Positions 1-8,354 are shown, numbered from the stretch's first letter. The stretch is 11,491 nt of DNA from Spirochaetaceae bacterium (GCA_016342385.1 JAEINM010000085.1:1-11491); one strand, 5' to 3'. A program made the numbers and translations. Notes: a model not told the origin generated them from the letters alone.

Positions 1-1
1 T

Positions 2-3000
2 TACGAGGTAATACTCGTCAATCCCAATCCGGCAACTGTTATGACCACTCCGGGTACGGCAGATAAAATCTATATAGAACCTTTGACTGTGGAATATTTG
101 GAAAAGATTATTTCAGTGGAAAAACCCGATTCCATCTTATCGACAATGGGGGGGCAGACAGCCTTAAATCTTACACTGGATCTTGATAAAGCAGGAGTTC
201 TGAAAAGGCATAATGTACAGATTCTAGGAGCTAATATTGAAGCCATCAATCTTGCAGAAGATAGGGGGCTCTTTAAAAAAGTTGTTGAAAAACTCGGATT
301 GGAATCTGCCAAATCCACTATAACCGGTTCAATTGAGGACGCTTTGAAAATGGGTAAGACTTATGGTTATCCTCTTGTAGTCAGGCCAAGTTTCACTCTG
401 GGGGGTATGGGCGGAGCTATAGCTGAATCGGAAGAGGAATTGATTTCCGTTTTTGAGAAGGTTTTAATTGAAAGCCCCGTTGGAGAAGCTCTTGTTGAAG
501 AGTGTTTAATCGGATGGAAAGAGTTTGAGATGGAGGTTATGAGAGATAAGGCTGATAATGCTATTATTGTCTGTTCCATAGAAAATATTGATCCTATGGG
601 TGTGCATACAGGAGACAGTATAACTATTGCTCCTATTCAGACCCTTTCCGATTCTGAGTATCAGAAGATGAGAACCAGCTCAATTGATATTCTACGGGCT
701 GTGGGAGTCGATTGCGGAGGGGCCAATGTGCAATTCGCCGTTGATCCTGAAACAGGTCGCCAGATAGTTATTGAGATGAATCCCCGGGTTTCCAGATCAT
801 CGGCACTGGCAAGTAAAGCAACGGGCTTTCCTATAGCTTCCTGTAGTGCTCTCCTTGCTGTCGGTTATACTCTCGATGAGATTGTCAATGAGATTACCGG
901 TAAATCAGTCTCCTGTTTTGAACCTGCTCTGGATTACTGCGCTGTCAAAGTTCCCCGTTTTGAAACGGAAAAATTCCCTTTGAGCGGAACAGCTCTAGGA
1001 ACTCAGATGAGATCTGTGGGAGAGGCTCTTGCTCTGGGCAGAACCGCAATCGAAGCTTTAAATAAAGCAATCTGTGCTGCGGAAATTGGCTTTGAAGGAA
1101 TTGAGGAATTGGACTCAGCAGGTGATGAAGAGCTCAATACTCTATTGACTACTGCCAATCCATTTAGAATCCTCGCAATTTATACCATTTTAAAAAAAGA
1201 GGGAATCCAGTCTATGGATAAGCTCAATAAAATGACAGGTTTTGATAAATGGTTTCTCTATATTATGGCTCAACAAGTAGAATTTGAGGAGAATCTAATC
1301 GGTAAATCCCTTAAGGATCTTGACTCTGATCTTCTTCTGGAAGCAAAGAGAACCGGTCTGACAGATAAAAGAATCGGAAAACTTATAGGAGTAACAGCGC
1401 GAGAGATTGCGAAGAAAAGAGATGAATTCTCTCTCTTCCCCTCTTATCATTTTGTCGACACGTGTGCCGGAGAGTTTACGGCTGAAACACCTTATTTCTA
1501 TTCCACATGGGGCGAAATAGATGAAGGCGAACGCTACAAAGAAAAAAATGTTGTCATAATATCAAGTGGTCCAAATAGGATTGGACAGGGGCTTGAGTTT
1601 GATACCTGCTGTACTCTGGCTTCCCAAGCCTGGCGGAAGCGAGGTTATAAGACCATTATGATCAACTCAAATCCGGAAACTGTATCAACAGACTACAATG
1701 TCTCTGACCGATTATATTTGGAACCGCTTCACAGTGAATATGTCACTGCTGTTATCAACAAGGAAAAAGCTGAGAAAGTCGTTGTTCAGCTCGGAGGTCA
1801 GACTCCACTCAATATGGCTGGTGATCTTCTTGAAACAGGAGTGAAACTTGCCGGCACATCTTTAAATAGTATAAACACCGCGGAAGACCGAAAACTCTTT
1901 GGGAAGATGCTGAATGAACTCGGTTTAAAACAACCGGTTAATAAAACAGCTATAACGGAAGAGGAAGTTCTCAGTTTTGCTCATGACATTGGTTATCCGG
2001 TTCTGCTTCGCCCCTCATTTGTTCTCGGGGGAAAGAGTATGTTCATTGCCTATAATGATGAGGAATTACACACTTATCTCAAGAAAGCTGTAAGAGTTTC
2101 TAATGAAAGTCCATTACTGGTAGATCAGTTTCTGGAAGATGCTTTTGAGTATGATCTCGATGCGGTCGCTGATGGGAAGAATATATTTATAGGGGGAATT
2201 CTGCAGCATATTGAAGCGGCAGGTATTCACAGTGGGGATTCCGCCTGTGTTATTCCTCCTTATAAGTCGACAAAAAAGATATTGGATGAAATGGAGCAGG
2301 CCGCCTGGAGTATTAGTAGAGAACTCGATGTTCAGGGATTTCTGAATATCCAGTTTGCTGTCAAAAATGAAGAACTATATATCATCGAAGTTAATCCTCG
2401 AGCCTCCAGAACAGTTCCTTTCCTCTCAAAAGTTACCGGTGTCGATCTTGTTGATGCGGCTGTTAAAGTCTGGGATGGAGAAGATCTGTTTGTTCAGAAA
2501 CTAGTGGACATTGATGGTATCGGCAGAGGAGAATGTATTACCGGCTGGGCTGTAAAAGAAGCGGTTTTTTCTTTCGATCGATTTCTGGGACAGGATCCGA
2601 TTCTCGGACCTGAAATGAAATCTACTGGAGAAGCTGCCGGAACAGGAGATACATTCGGGGAAGCCTTTGCCAAAGCTCAAATTGCTGTAAACTCTCCTCT
2701 CCCTTCAAAAGGGCGGGCTTATGTTTCAGTAAACAAAAGAGATCGAGAAACTATATTGCCAGTTGTAAAACAATTTGTCGAAATGGGATTTGATATTGCC
2801 GCGACAAGAGGAACAGCAGATTTTCTTTTTAAAAATGGTATTTTTGCTGAAGTGATATTGAAGCTTCACGAAGGGCATCCGAATGTTGTTGATCACATGG
2901 CTGCCGGTAGGATTGGTCTGTTAATCAATACACCAATGGGCCAGTATTCTATACACGAAGATACATATATCAGAGCTGAAGCTGTCAGAAGAAAAATCCC

Positions 3001-3103
3001 CTACACAACAACAACCAGTGCAGCTCAAGCTGCTGTTAAGGGAATTGAATGGATTAAGAAAGAAGAGATTTCGGTTAAACCTCTACCGGATTTCCAAAGA
3101 TAA
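2..3103 (+). CDS. carB: Carbamoyl-phosphate synthase large subunit, 5'-truncated by the window edge
   Basis: Makes carbamoyl phosphate from bicarbonate, ammonia (delivered by the glutaminase subunit CarA) and two ATP, for pyrimidine and arginine synthesis in the cytoplasm. The reading frame is open from base 2 and gives 1033 residues; by comparison with the 1073-residue E. coli protein as I recall it, about 42 N-terminal residues lie outside the window. The first visible residues, YEVILVNPNPATVMT, match the end of the first pre-ATP-grasp fold. Two homologous ATP-grasp halves are visible: RPSFTLGGMGG near residue 130 with EMNPRVSRSSALASK, and RPSFVLGGKSM near 670 with EVNPRASRTVPF. The second half restarts at SSGPNRIGQGLEFD. 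The last ~130 residues (from KGRAYVSVNKRD) are the MGS-like allosteric domain; the Thr pair in ATRGTADF, the Lys before LHEG and the Asn of INTPMG, which bind UMP/IMP in E. coli, are kept. carA is not in view. The stop is TAA at 3101-3103, facing cimA. Confidence 0.97.
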   Translation, partial: YEVILVNPNPATVMTTPGTADKIYIEPLTVEYLEKIISVEKPDSILSTMGGQTALNLTLDLDKAGVLKRHNVQILGANIEAINLAEDRGLFKKVVEKLGLESAKSTITGSIEDALKMGKTYGYPLVVRPSFTLGGMGGAIAESEEELISVFEKVLIESPVGEALVEECLIGWKEFEMEVMRDKADNAIIVCSIENIDPMGVHTGDSITIAPIQTLSDSEYQKMRTSSIDILRAVGVDCGGANVQFAVDPETGRQIVIEMNPRVSRSSALASKATGFPIASCSALLAVGYTLDEIVNEITGKSVSCFEPALDYCAVKVPRFETEKFPLSGTALGTQMRSVGEALALGRTAIEALNKAICAAEIGFEGIEELDSAGDEELNTLLTTANPFRILAIYTILKKEGIQSMDKLNKMTGFDKWFLYIMAQQVEFEENLIGKSLKDLDSDLLLEAKRTGLTDKRIGKLIGVTAREIAKKRDEFSLFPSYHFVDTCAGEFTAETPYFYSTWGEIDEGERYKEKNVVIISSGPNRIGQGLEFDTCCTLASQAWRKRGYKTIMINSNPETVSTDYNVSDRLYLEPLHSEYVTAVINKEKAEKVVVQLGGQTPLNMAGDLLETGVKLAGTSLNSINTAEDRKLFGKMLNELGLKQPVNKTAITEEEVLSFAHDIGYPVLLRPSFVLGGKSMFIAYNDEELHTYLKKAVRVSNESPLLVDQFLEDAFEYDLDAVADGKNIFIGGILQHIEAAGIHSGDSACVIPPYKSTKKILDEMEQAAWSISRELDVQGFLNIQFAVKNEELYIIEVNPRASRTVPFLSKVTGVDLVDAAVKVWDGEDLFVQKLVDIDGIGRGECITGWAVKEAVFSFDRFLGQDPILGPEMKSTGEAAGTGDTFGEAFAKAQIAVNSPLPSKGRAYVSVNKRDRETILPVVKQFVEMGFDIAATRGTADFLFKNGIFAEVILKLHEGHPNVVDHMAAGRIGLLINTPMGQYSIHEDTYIRAEAVRRKIPYTTTTSAAQAAVKGIEWIKKEEISVKPLPDFQR

Positions 3104-3142
3104 TATGTCGCGACGGGTCGTTAATATGTAGGGACGGGTCGC
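3101..3142 (+). repeat. Imperfect 21-bp tandem duplication spanning the carB stop codon
   Basis: Bases 3101-3121 and 3122-3142 align over 21 bp with three mismatches (18/21 identical). Both copies begin TAATATGT and share GACGGGTCG. The first copy supplies the carB TAA stop; the second supplies another TAA just downstream, in the same frame because the period is 21. The second copy runs into the left arm of the palindrome at 3128-3155, so the left end of that palindrome appears to have been duplicated. The 8-bp palindrome GTCGCGAC also occurs both at 3107-3114 and at the palindrome centre (3138-3145), so decay of a second element copy is an alternative explanation. Confidence 0.7.
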
Positions 3143-3155
3143 GACCCGTCCCTAC
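3128..3155. repeat. Perfect 28-bp GC-rich palindrome between convergent carB and cimA
   Basis: The left arm GTAGGGACGGGTCG (3128-3141) is followed directly by its exact reverse complement (3142-3155), with no spacer. It is far more GC-rich than the surrounding sequence. Its last base is part of the cimA stop codon (TAG on the minus strand, 3157-3155), and a second TAG follows inside the palindrome. Transcribed from either side it would form a strong hairpin between two convergent genes, so it could act as a two-way transcript end, but neither side has the U-tract of a standard intrinsic terminator. Similar GGGACGGGTCGCGACC-type palindromes are, from memory, dispersed repeats in various bacterial genomes; a REP/MITE-like unit is my inference. 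Confidence 0.75.
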
Positions 3156-4738
3156 TAGTTATCTTCTTCCAATACAAAATTATTGTAATAGTAATTCATA
3201 CTGTCTATGAGAGCTTCCCATGAGGCTTCAACGATATTCTCTGATACTCCCACTGTATCCCAGGAGTGTTGGTGATCAGAAGAGGTTATAAATACTCGTG
3301 TTTTGGCATGGGCCGCCTCTTCGGGATTTAAAATTCTAACTTTATAGTCAATCAGATGCATTTTAGACAAAAAAGGATGGGTCTGGATCAATGCATCCCT
3401 AATAGCTTCATCAAGAGTTTCTACAGGACCTTCTCCTACTGCAGCACCCATGTGATCAATCCCCTTAACTTTTAGAAAAATTCGACCTACAGTTTTTGAT
3501 TTGGCCCCTTTTGTTTTAAATGATTCCAGGTGATAATTGCTCAGGTCAAAGATGGATGCAAACCTATCGAGTGATTTCCTGATTATCAGATCAAAGGATG
3601 CTTCTGCTGCTTCATATTCATAACCTTCAAGCTCTTTTTCCTTAAGGCTTTCAAACAATGAGGAAACCACTTCTGACTGTTTATCGAAGTCTCCGTATTT
3701 GGCAAGCTTTCTGACTATTGTCGATTTTCCGGCAAGTCCGGAGATTAATATTTTGCGTTTATTTCCGACCAATTTACCATCGATATGCTCCATCAGTTCA
3801 GGAGCTTTTGCTATTACATCAGCGTGTTGTCCAGCTTTATGGCTGAAAGCTGTTTCCCCGACATAAGGTTGACTCTTATCGGGAATGACATTAGCTTTTT
3901 CAGCGACATAACGGGATAGAGTCGTCAGGCCGCTCAAACCATCATTCATATTGGTATAAATCCCCATTTTTAAAGCGAGGTTCGGGACAATAATACAGAG
4001 ATTCGCATTCCCGCATCGCTCTCCCCATCCATTTATCGTTCCTTGAATATGCGATGCTCCAGCTGTAACAGACATAATGGAGTTGGCAACAGCATTTCCT
4101 GTATCGTTGTGGAAGTGAACACCAATGGGAGCAAGATCCTTCTGCGGGAGAGAATTAATAATCTCAAGGACCTCCATAGGAAGAGTCCCTCCGTTTGTAT
4201 CGCATAAGACGAGAGAATGCGCGCCAGCCTCAGTCCCAGTCTGCAGCACTTTCAGGGCGTATTCAGAATCACCTTTGTAACCGTCAAAAAAGTGTTCAAG
4301 GTCAAAAATTACTTCCCGACCCTCTTTTTTTAATAAATGAATGGAATCATAAATCATTTCAAGATTCTCTTCGAAAGTCGTATTGATCACTTTTTCCACA
4401 TGTTCTTTCCATGATTTCCCTACAACGACAACGGCGGGAGTCTCCGCCTGAAGCATGGCTGTTATATAGGGATCTGATTCAGCTTTATTCCCCGACTTTC
4501 TGGTTGATCCAAAAGCAGTTATTTTAGAATGCTTATAGTTCTCTTTTTGAGCCAGTCGAAAAAAGGAAGCCTCTTTTTCTGAAGAGAGCGGGAATCCCCC
4601 CTCTATATAGTCAACTCCGGCTTCATCAAGTTTCGCAGCGATATCTAATTTATCCTTCAGAGTCAGATTAATACCGGTTCCCTGAGTCCCATCTCTTAAA
4701 GTTGTGTCAAAAATTGTTACTTTATCAAAGTTCTTCAT
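3155..4738 (-). CDS. cimA: (R)-citramalate synthase, CimA type
   Basis: Condenses pyruvate with acetyl-CoA to (R)-citramalate, the first step of the threonine-independent route to 2-oxobutyrate and isoleucine. The 527-residue protein has the DRE-TIM metallolyase barrel at residues 5-280: FDTTLRDGTQG at 10-20 (catalytic Arg15, metal ligand Asp16), VHFHNDTGNA with His208/His210, and GERCGNANL around 239-247. HKAGQHAD (300-307) follows, in the linker region. The C-terminal part (about 390-520, including DHQHSWDTVGVSENI) is a LeuA-type allosteric dimer domain, usually the site of end-product inhibition. This sequence pattern is that of the long CimA group rather than 2-isopropylmalate or homocitrate synthase, but substrate specificity cannot be proven from sequence alone. 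The start ATG (4738-4736) is backed by AAGGA (4749-4745) six bases upstream. It is convergent with carB and divergent from the next gene. Confidence 0.9.
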   Translation of the reverse strand: MKNFDKVTIFDTTLRDGTQGTGINLTLKDKLDIAAKLDEAGVDYIEGGFPLSSEKEASFFRLAQKENYKHSKITAFGSTRKSGNKAESDPYITAMLQAETPAVVVVGKSWKEHVEKVINTTFEENLEMIYDSIHLLKKEGREVIFDLEHFFDGYKGDSEYALKVLQTGTEAGAHSLVLCDTNGGTLPMEVLEIINSLPQKDLAPIGVHFHNDTGNAVANSIMSVTAGASHIQGTINGWGERCGNANLCIIVPNLALKMGIYTNMNDGLSGLTTLSRYVAEKANVIPDKSQPYVGETAFSHKAGQHADVIAKAPELMEHIDGKLVGNKRKILISGLAGKSTIVRKLAKYGDFDKQSEVVSSLFESLKEKELEGYEYEAAEASFDLIIRKSLDRFASIFDLSNYHLESFKTKGAKSKTVGRIFLKVKGIDHMGAAVGEGPVETLDEAIRDALIQTHPFLSKMHLIDYKVRILNPEEAAHAKTRVFITSSDHQHSWDTVGVSENIVEASWEALIDSMNYYYNNFVLEEDN

Positions 4739-4793
4739 AAAAAATCCTTACTCATTATTGCTTTGAGCATATAATAGAAATAAAATTAGAAAC
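4739..4793 (+). promoter_or_regulatory. Divergent promoter spacer between cimA and the DUF5312-like gene
   Basis: This 55-bp A/T-rich spacer separates two start codons that point away from each other, so it must hold or overlap promoters for both genes unless one is read from elsewhere. On the plus strand there is a perfect TATAAT at 4770-4775 but only a poor -35 (TTACTC at 4748-4753, 16-bp spacing). On the minus strand TATTAT overlaps the same bases (4776-4771), also with no good -35. Overlapping -10 boxes would make the two promoters compete. The minus-strand Shine-Dalgarno AAGGA for cimA lies at 4749-4745. Confidence 0.45.
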
Positions 4794-6482
4794 ATGGATA
4801 ATTTAACGAATTTTGATAAACTTATAATAAATTTGTCCTCAAATGAGAAAAAAGAACTGCTTGAGAAAATGGAGATGACTTTCGAATTATCTCAGGATCC
4901 CCTTGTTGAACAGGAGGAGATAATTGAAAGTGATTTTAAAAATTTTCAGGCTGATTACGAGTCTCTCAATGTTATCCGGAAAATACTCATTTTTATTCAG
5001 TCTCTTGTTAAGCAGAAAGATATTCCCTCACTTTTAAAAGAACACAAAGTTCTGATTCTACGGAAAAAGTATTTTAAAAATAGTGATCTCGCGGATTTTA
5101 AAAACGGTCTTTTGAAACAGAGCTTTTATGATGAAATTGTAAAATTGAAAGATCCCTGCCGATTTTTCAGAAATTACCTTCAGAAGATTTTCTCTTTTGA
5201 TAACAAACAGGATTTTTATGCTTTTATCGGAGGGATTGTTCTACCTGATCTGCAACGGAAGCTAATGATTAAAACTAATCCCTGGGAGATAGAAAAGAAG
5301 GATTTGGACCAGAAGGTCGGAAGTATTAAGAGTGAAATAGATAGTTTTCTCGATTTAGAGATGGATTCTGTTTCAGATCTCGATAAAACCATAATGAATG
5401 AGGCCTGCCAAAGCCTCTATAGTCTTTATCTACTCAGCACCTTTGAGCTCAGTTCCATTACCGGATCTTTTGATCGCGTCACCACTGAATCAAGAAAGTT
5501 TTGCCTGATTAACGATGTACAGGATTCCCTTCTGGAATTATCAGGGATACTTCAGTCTCTCAATAAACCCCCGACAATACGTGCTATGGAAGCTCTTTTT
5601 CTCTATTCTATTGAAAGTGATGCTTTAAAAGAAGAATTAAATAAGAAGATGACAGTTTCCGATACTTTTCTTTCGACTATTAGAGATTTCAATAAAAAAG
5701 TCCCTCTGGAAAATCTTGTAAAAGTATTATCTGGCGATTTAACTAAGAACAGTCGCAAACCTCCGGTTGTCGAAGACTGGTTTCGTATTTACAGGAAATT
5801 CTGGTCCAGTAGAGTCAATGTAAAATATGCCTATTATGTAAATGAGAGAAAAAAGAATGAATCGGAGAAATACATCAGTTCCCTGCTTGGAATCAGATAT
5901 ATCAAACCGATTGAAAAATATTCTCGGGATTATTATTTTGATGGCAGTCCGGCAAAATTTGAAAAATCTATTGCTTTTTTACGGACTCTCGCTGTGGATA
6001 TACTTCCCAATAAAATCAACCCGATCTTGAATATCATCGATATAGAAGGCGAATTCTATAAAAAAGACAATAAATCTGAATTTAAAAAGGTTCTCACTTA
6101 CTTTGATATTTTAAATAAAAAGATTTCCCATATAAACCACATGATTACCAGCGATAAGGTTCTGGGAGAAAAAATCAGTGAAACAGTAGAAAAAAATGAA
6201 GAAGAAAAATGTCAAGAAATTATCATTGCCATTGAAAGGATTGATCTTGAAATTGATACAATGATAAGTCTTTTTCTTGATCATATTAAGATACTTAACA
6301 AAATAATGCATGGTATTGTCATTGGAGATGGCGGAACATACGATACTCTGTCAAATATTTCCTCAATTGGGGGAAAAGAAAATACAGAATTAAGAGAGAC
6401 CCTCAAATTGACCTCTCTTATGATCAGTAAAATAGAAAAATACATTATAGAGATGAAAATGCTCGAAGAAAAAAAATTGTAA
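4794..6482 (+). CDS. Uncharacterised 562-aa protein, resembles spirochaetal DUF5312 family
   Basis: The function is unknown. The N-terminus (NFDKLIINLSSNEKKELLEKM, residues 6-26) and the Trp/Tyr/Arg-rich block near 326-352 (EDWFRIYRKFWSSR, then YAYYVNERKK) recall the spirochaete-restricted DUF5312 family; this is recognition from memory, not a search result. No signal peptide, no clear membrane helix and no nucleotide-binding or catalytic motif is visible. The protein is rich in Lys, Glu, Ile, Leu and Asp and looks mostly helical; residues 455-500 and 530-562 are charged and could form coiled coils. The codons look more A/T-rich than those of carB or argS. The ATG at 4794 is the first ATG after an in-frame TGA at 4764-4766, and it has no evident Shine-Dalgarno sequence; the TATAAT at 4770-4775 would leave a leader of only about a dozen bases. 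It lies 75 bp upstream of argS on the same strand. Confidence 0.85.
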   Translation: MDNLTNFDKLIINLSSNEKKELLEKMEMTFELSQDPLVEQEEIIESDFKNFQADYESLNVIRKILIFIQSLVKQKDIPSLLKEHKVLILRKKYFKNSDLADFKNGLLKQSFYDEIVKLKDPCRFFRNYLQKIFSFDNKQDFYAFIGGIVLPDLQRKLMIKTNPWEIEKKDLDQKVGSIKSEIDSFLDLEMDSVSDLDKTIMNEACQSLYSLYLLSTFELSSITGSFDRVTTESRKFCLINDVQDSLLELSGILQSLNKPPTIRAMEALFLYSIESDALKEELNKKMTVSDTFLSTIRDFNKKVPLENLVKVLSGDLTKNSRKPPVVEDWFRIYRKFWSSRVNVKYAYYVNERKKNESEKYISSLLGIRYIKPIEKYSRDYYFDGSPAKFEKSIAFLRTLAVDILPNKINPILNIIDIEGEFYKKDNKSEFKKVLTYFDILNKKISHINHMITSDKVLGEKISETVEKNEEEKCQEIIIAIERIDLEIDTMISLFLDHIKILNKIMHGIVIGDGGTYDTLSNISSIGGKENTELRETLKLTSLMISKIEKYIIEMKMLEEKKL

Positions 6483-6494
6483 ATCTTCCCTTAA

Positions 6495-6524
6495 TTGACT
6501 AATAATCTCTTTTACTGTTATAAA
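6495..6524 (+). promoter_or_regulatory. Sigma-70-type extended -10 promoter for argS
   Basis: A -35 box TTGACT (6495-6500) and a -10 box TATAAA (6519-6524) are separated by 18 bp, and TGT at 6516-6518 places a TGn extended -10 element directly before the -10. Transcription would start near 6531, giving a leader of about 27 nt that contains the argS Shine-Dalgarno. This is the best-looking promoter in the window. It lies right after the stop of the preceding gene, so argS can be expressed independently; read-through from upstream is also possible because no terminator is seen. Confidence 0.7.
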
Positions 6525-6547
6525 TTACCTAATTAAGCATTTATTGC

Positions 6548-6552
6548 AGGAG
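6548..6552 (+). promoter_or_regulatory. Shine-Dalgarno site of argS
   Basis: AGGAG lies 5 bases before the ATG at 6558. It fixes the argS start and contrasts with the upstream gene, which has no recognisable site. Confidence 0.8.
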
Positions 6553-6557
6553 TACAT

Positions 6558-8306
6558 ATGTTAGAAATTAAAGAGCAATGGAAAAAACTTATAGCTGATT
6601 CCTTAAAAATTCTGGCAGAGAAAGGATCAATCAATCTTGATAATCCTGAAGAGAGAATCATCATCGAAACTCCACCGAAGCCGGAGATGGGTGATCTTGC
6701 CTTTCCCATGTTTCCCTTTGCCAGAGATTTTAGAAAAGCTCCCCCTGCAATAGCTGCAGAGCTTGTGACAATTCTGGGGAGTGATATTCCCGGTACTGTA
6801 AAAACCGCTGGTCCCTATCTCAATATCTATATAAGCAGAAAGTCTGTTTTTAAGGATATTCTGAAAATAGTTGATGATCAGGCTGATGAATACGGAAAAA
6901 CCGATTCCCTGAAAAATGAAAAAGTAATGGTGGAATTTTCCAGCCCCAACACAAATAAACCTCTTCATCTGGGGCACTTGAGAAATGATATTCTCGGTGA
7001 AAGTACATCCAGGATACTGGAAGCTGCCGGGGCAGAAGTGAAAAAAGTTAATCTCATTAATAATCGCGGTGTTCATATCTGCAGATCCATGCTGGCCTAC
7101 AGCAAATTCGGAAATGATGAGACTCCCGAATCAACTGGAATTAAAGGGGATCATTTCGTCGGGAATTATTATGTCAAATATAACAACTGGGCAAAAGAAG
7201 ATCCGACAGCTGATGATCAGGCTCAGGAAATGCTGAAGAAATGGGAAGCCGGAGATTCCGAAACTCGTGAATTGTGGGAGAGGATGAATAAGTGGACTCT
7301 TGATGGTATACAAGAGACTTATAGAAGTACTGATATATCATTTGATACATATTATTATGAGAGTGAGACTTATCTTTCTGGTAAAGATGTTGTTCTGAAG
7401 GGGTTGGAAGATAAGGTCTTTTACAAAGATGAAGATGGTAGTATCCGATTGGATATGAGTGATATCGGATTGGATACGAAAGTACTCCTTCGTTCTGATG
7501 GTACTTCCGTGTATGTCACTCAGGATCTCGGTACCGCCATAGCAAGACATAAGGATTTTCCTTTTGATCGTCTTGTCTATGTTGTGGGGAATGAGCAGGA
7601 ATATCATTTTAAGGTTTTATTCCATGCCTTTAAAAGACTGGGTTATGAATGGGCGGATCAGCTTCATCATCTCTCCTATGGTATGGTAAATCTGCCGGAA
7701 GGTAAAATGAAATCCCGTGAGGGAACCGTTGTCGATGCTGACGATCTGGTAGAACAGTTGGAAAACCTGGTTCTGGGAGAAATTAAAAATAAAGGAAGAG
7801 AAGATGAACTTGATGATGTTCAGAGTACGGCTCATGCTATAGCATTGGGAGCTCTAAATTACTATCTGCTTCATATTTCTCCCTATAAAGACATGATTTT
7901 TAATCCGAAAGAATCACTTTCATTCAATGGGAATACAGGTCCATACATGCAGTATATGGGTGCTCGAATCAGCAGTATGTTGAGAAAATATAATGGATCT
8001 GATTATTCAGACGGGCAATTTAAACCGGAACTACTCGATTCAGACGAAGCATGGGAGCTGATTAAGCTTGTTGCGAAATTTCCCTCTGTCGTCAATCAGG
8101 CGGCAGATGAACTGAACCCTTCAGTCGTTGCCGCTTTTGTTTATGACCTGTCCAGGAATTTCAGTAAATTCTATCATGAAAATCAGATTCTCAATAATGA
8201 GGATATGAATTTGACTGTGACCCGAATTGAATTGGCAAAAGCCGTTCTTCAGGTATTAAAGAATGCCTTCAGGCTGATTAATATACGATTTTTAGAAAAA
8301 ATGTAG
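6558..8306 (+). CDS. argS: Arginyl-tRNA synthetase
   Basis: Charges tRNA-Arg with arginine in the cytoplasm. The 582-residue protein is of normal length for bacterial ArgS. An N-terminal tRNA-recognition domain (about 1-105, with ETPPKPEMGDLAFPMFP) is followed by the class I catalytic core. The HIGH signature is HLGH at residues 137-140 within SSPNTNKPLHLGHLRN. YVTQDLGTA (319-327) and YVVGNEQEYHF (341-351) are typical ArgS core segments. The KMSKS-like loop is GKMKSREGTVV (residues 382-392). The DALR-type anticodon-binding domain covers about 460-582 (GPYMQYMGARISSM onward). The start has a good Shine-Dalgarno and its own promoter. It sits between the DUF5312-like gene and the ribosomal protein cluster, separated from the latter by 209 bp with possible terminators. 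Nothing looks broken. Confidence 0.97.
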   Translation: MLEIKEQWKKLIADSLKILAEKGSINLDNPEERIIIETPPKPEMGDLAFPMFPFARDFRKAPPAIAAELVTILGSDIPGTVKTAGPYLNIYISRKSVFKDILKIVDDQADEYGKTDSLKNEKVMVEFSSPNTNKPLHLGHLRNDILGESTSRILEAAGAEVKKVNLINNRGVHICRSMLAYSKFGNDETPESTGIKGDHFVGNYYVKYNNWAKEDPTADDQAQEMLKKWEAGDSETRELWERMNKWTLDGIQETYRSTDISFDTYYYESETYLSGKDVVLKGLEDKVFYKDEDGSIRLDMSDIGLDTKVLLRSDGTSVYVTQDLGTAIARHKDFPFDRLVYVVGNEQEYHFKVLFHAFKRLGYEWADQLHHLSYGMVNLPEGKMKSREGTVVDADDLVEQLENLVLGEIKNKGREDELDDVQSTAHAIALGALNYYLLHISPYKDMIFNPKESLSFNGNTGPYMQYMGARISSMLRKYNGSDYSDGQFKPELLDSDEAWELIKLVAKFPSVVNQAADELNPSVVAAFVYDLSRNFSKFYHENQILNNEDMNLTVTRIELAKAVLQVLKNAFRLINIRFLEKM

Positions 8307-8354
8307 AAATAATACTTTCCTATGGCTGGATTAAATTGCTGTATTTTATTAGGA

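Noticed and set aside
148..154. Run of seven G in carB as a possible phase-variable tract
   Set aside because: It encodes the conserved MGGQTA motif of carbamoyl-phosphate synthase; the frame is intact and the run is short for slippage-based switching.
3104..3155. Insertion sequence remnant or attachment site between carB and cimA
   Set aside because: Only about 50 bp separate the genes; there is no transposase fragment and no direct repeat bracketing the whole palindrome, so only a repeat call is supported.
4195..4386. 63-codon plus-strand open frame within cimA
   Set aside because: It is antisense to the conserved CimA barrel, with no ribosome site or recognisable product.
6469..6476. Run of eight A near the end of the 562-aa gene as a frameshift site
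   Set aside because: It lies three codons from the stop, so slippage would change only the tail, and no downstream frame adds a recognisable extension.
6627..7076. 149-codon open frame on the minus strand inside argS
   Set aside because: It is antisense to well-conserved ArgS catalytic sequence, has low-complexity composition and no ribosome site; it is a shadow of argS.
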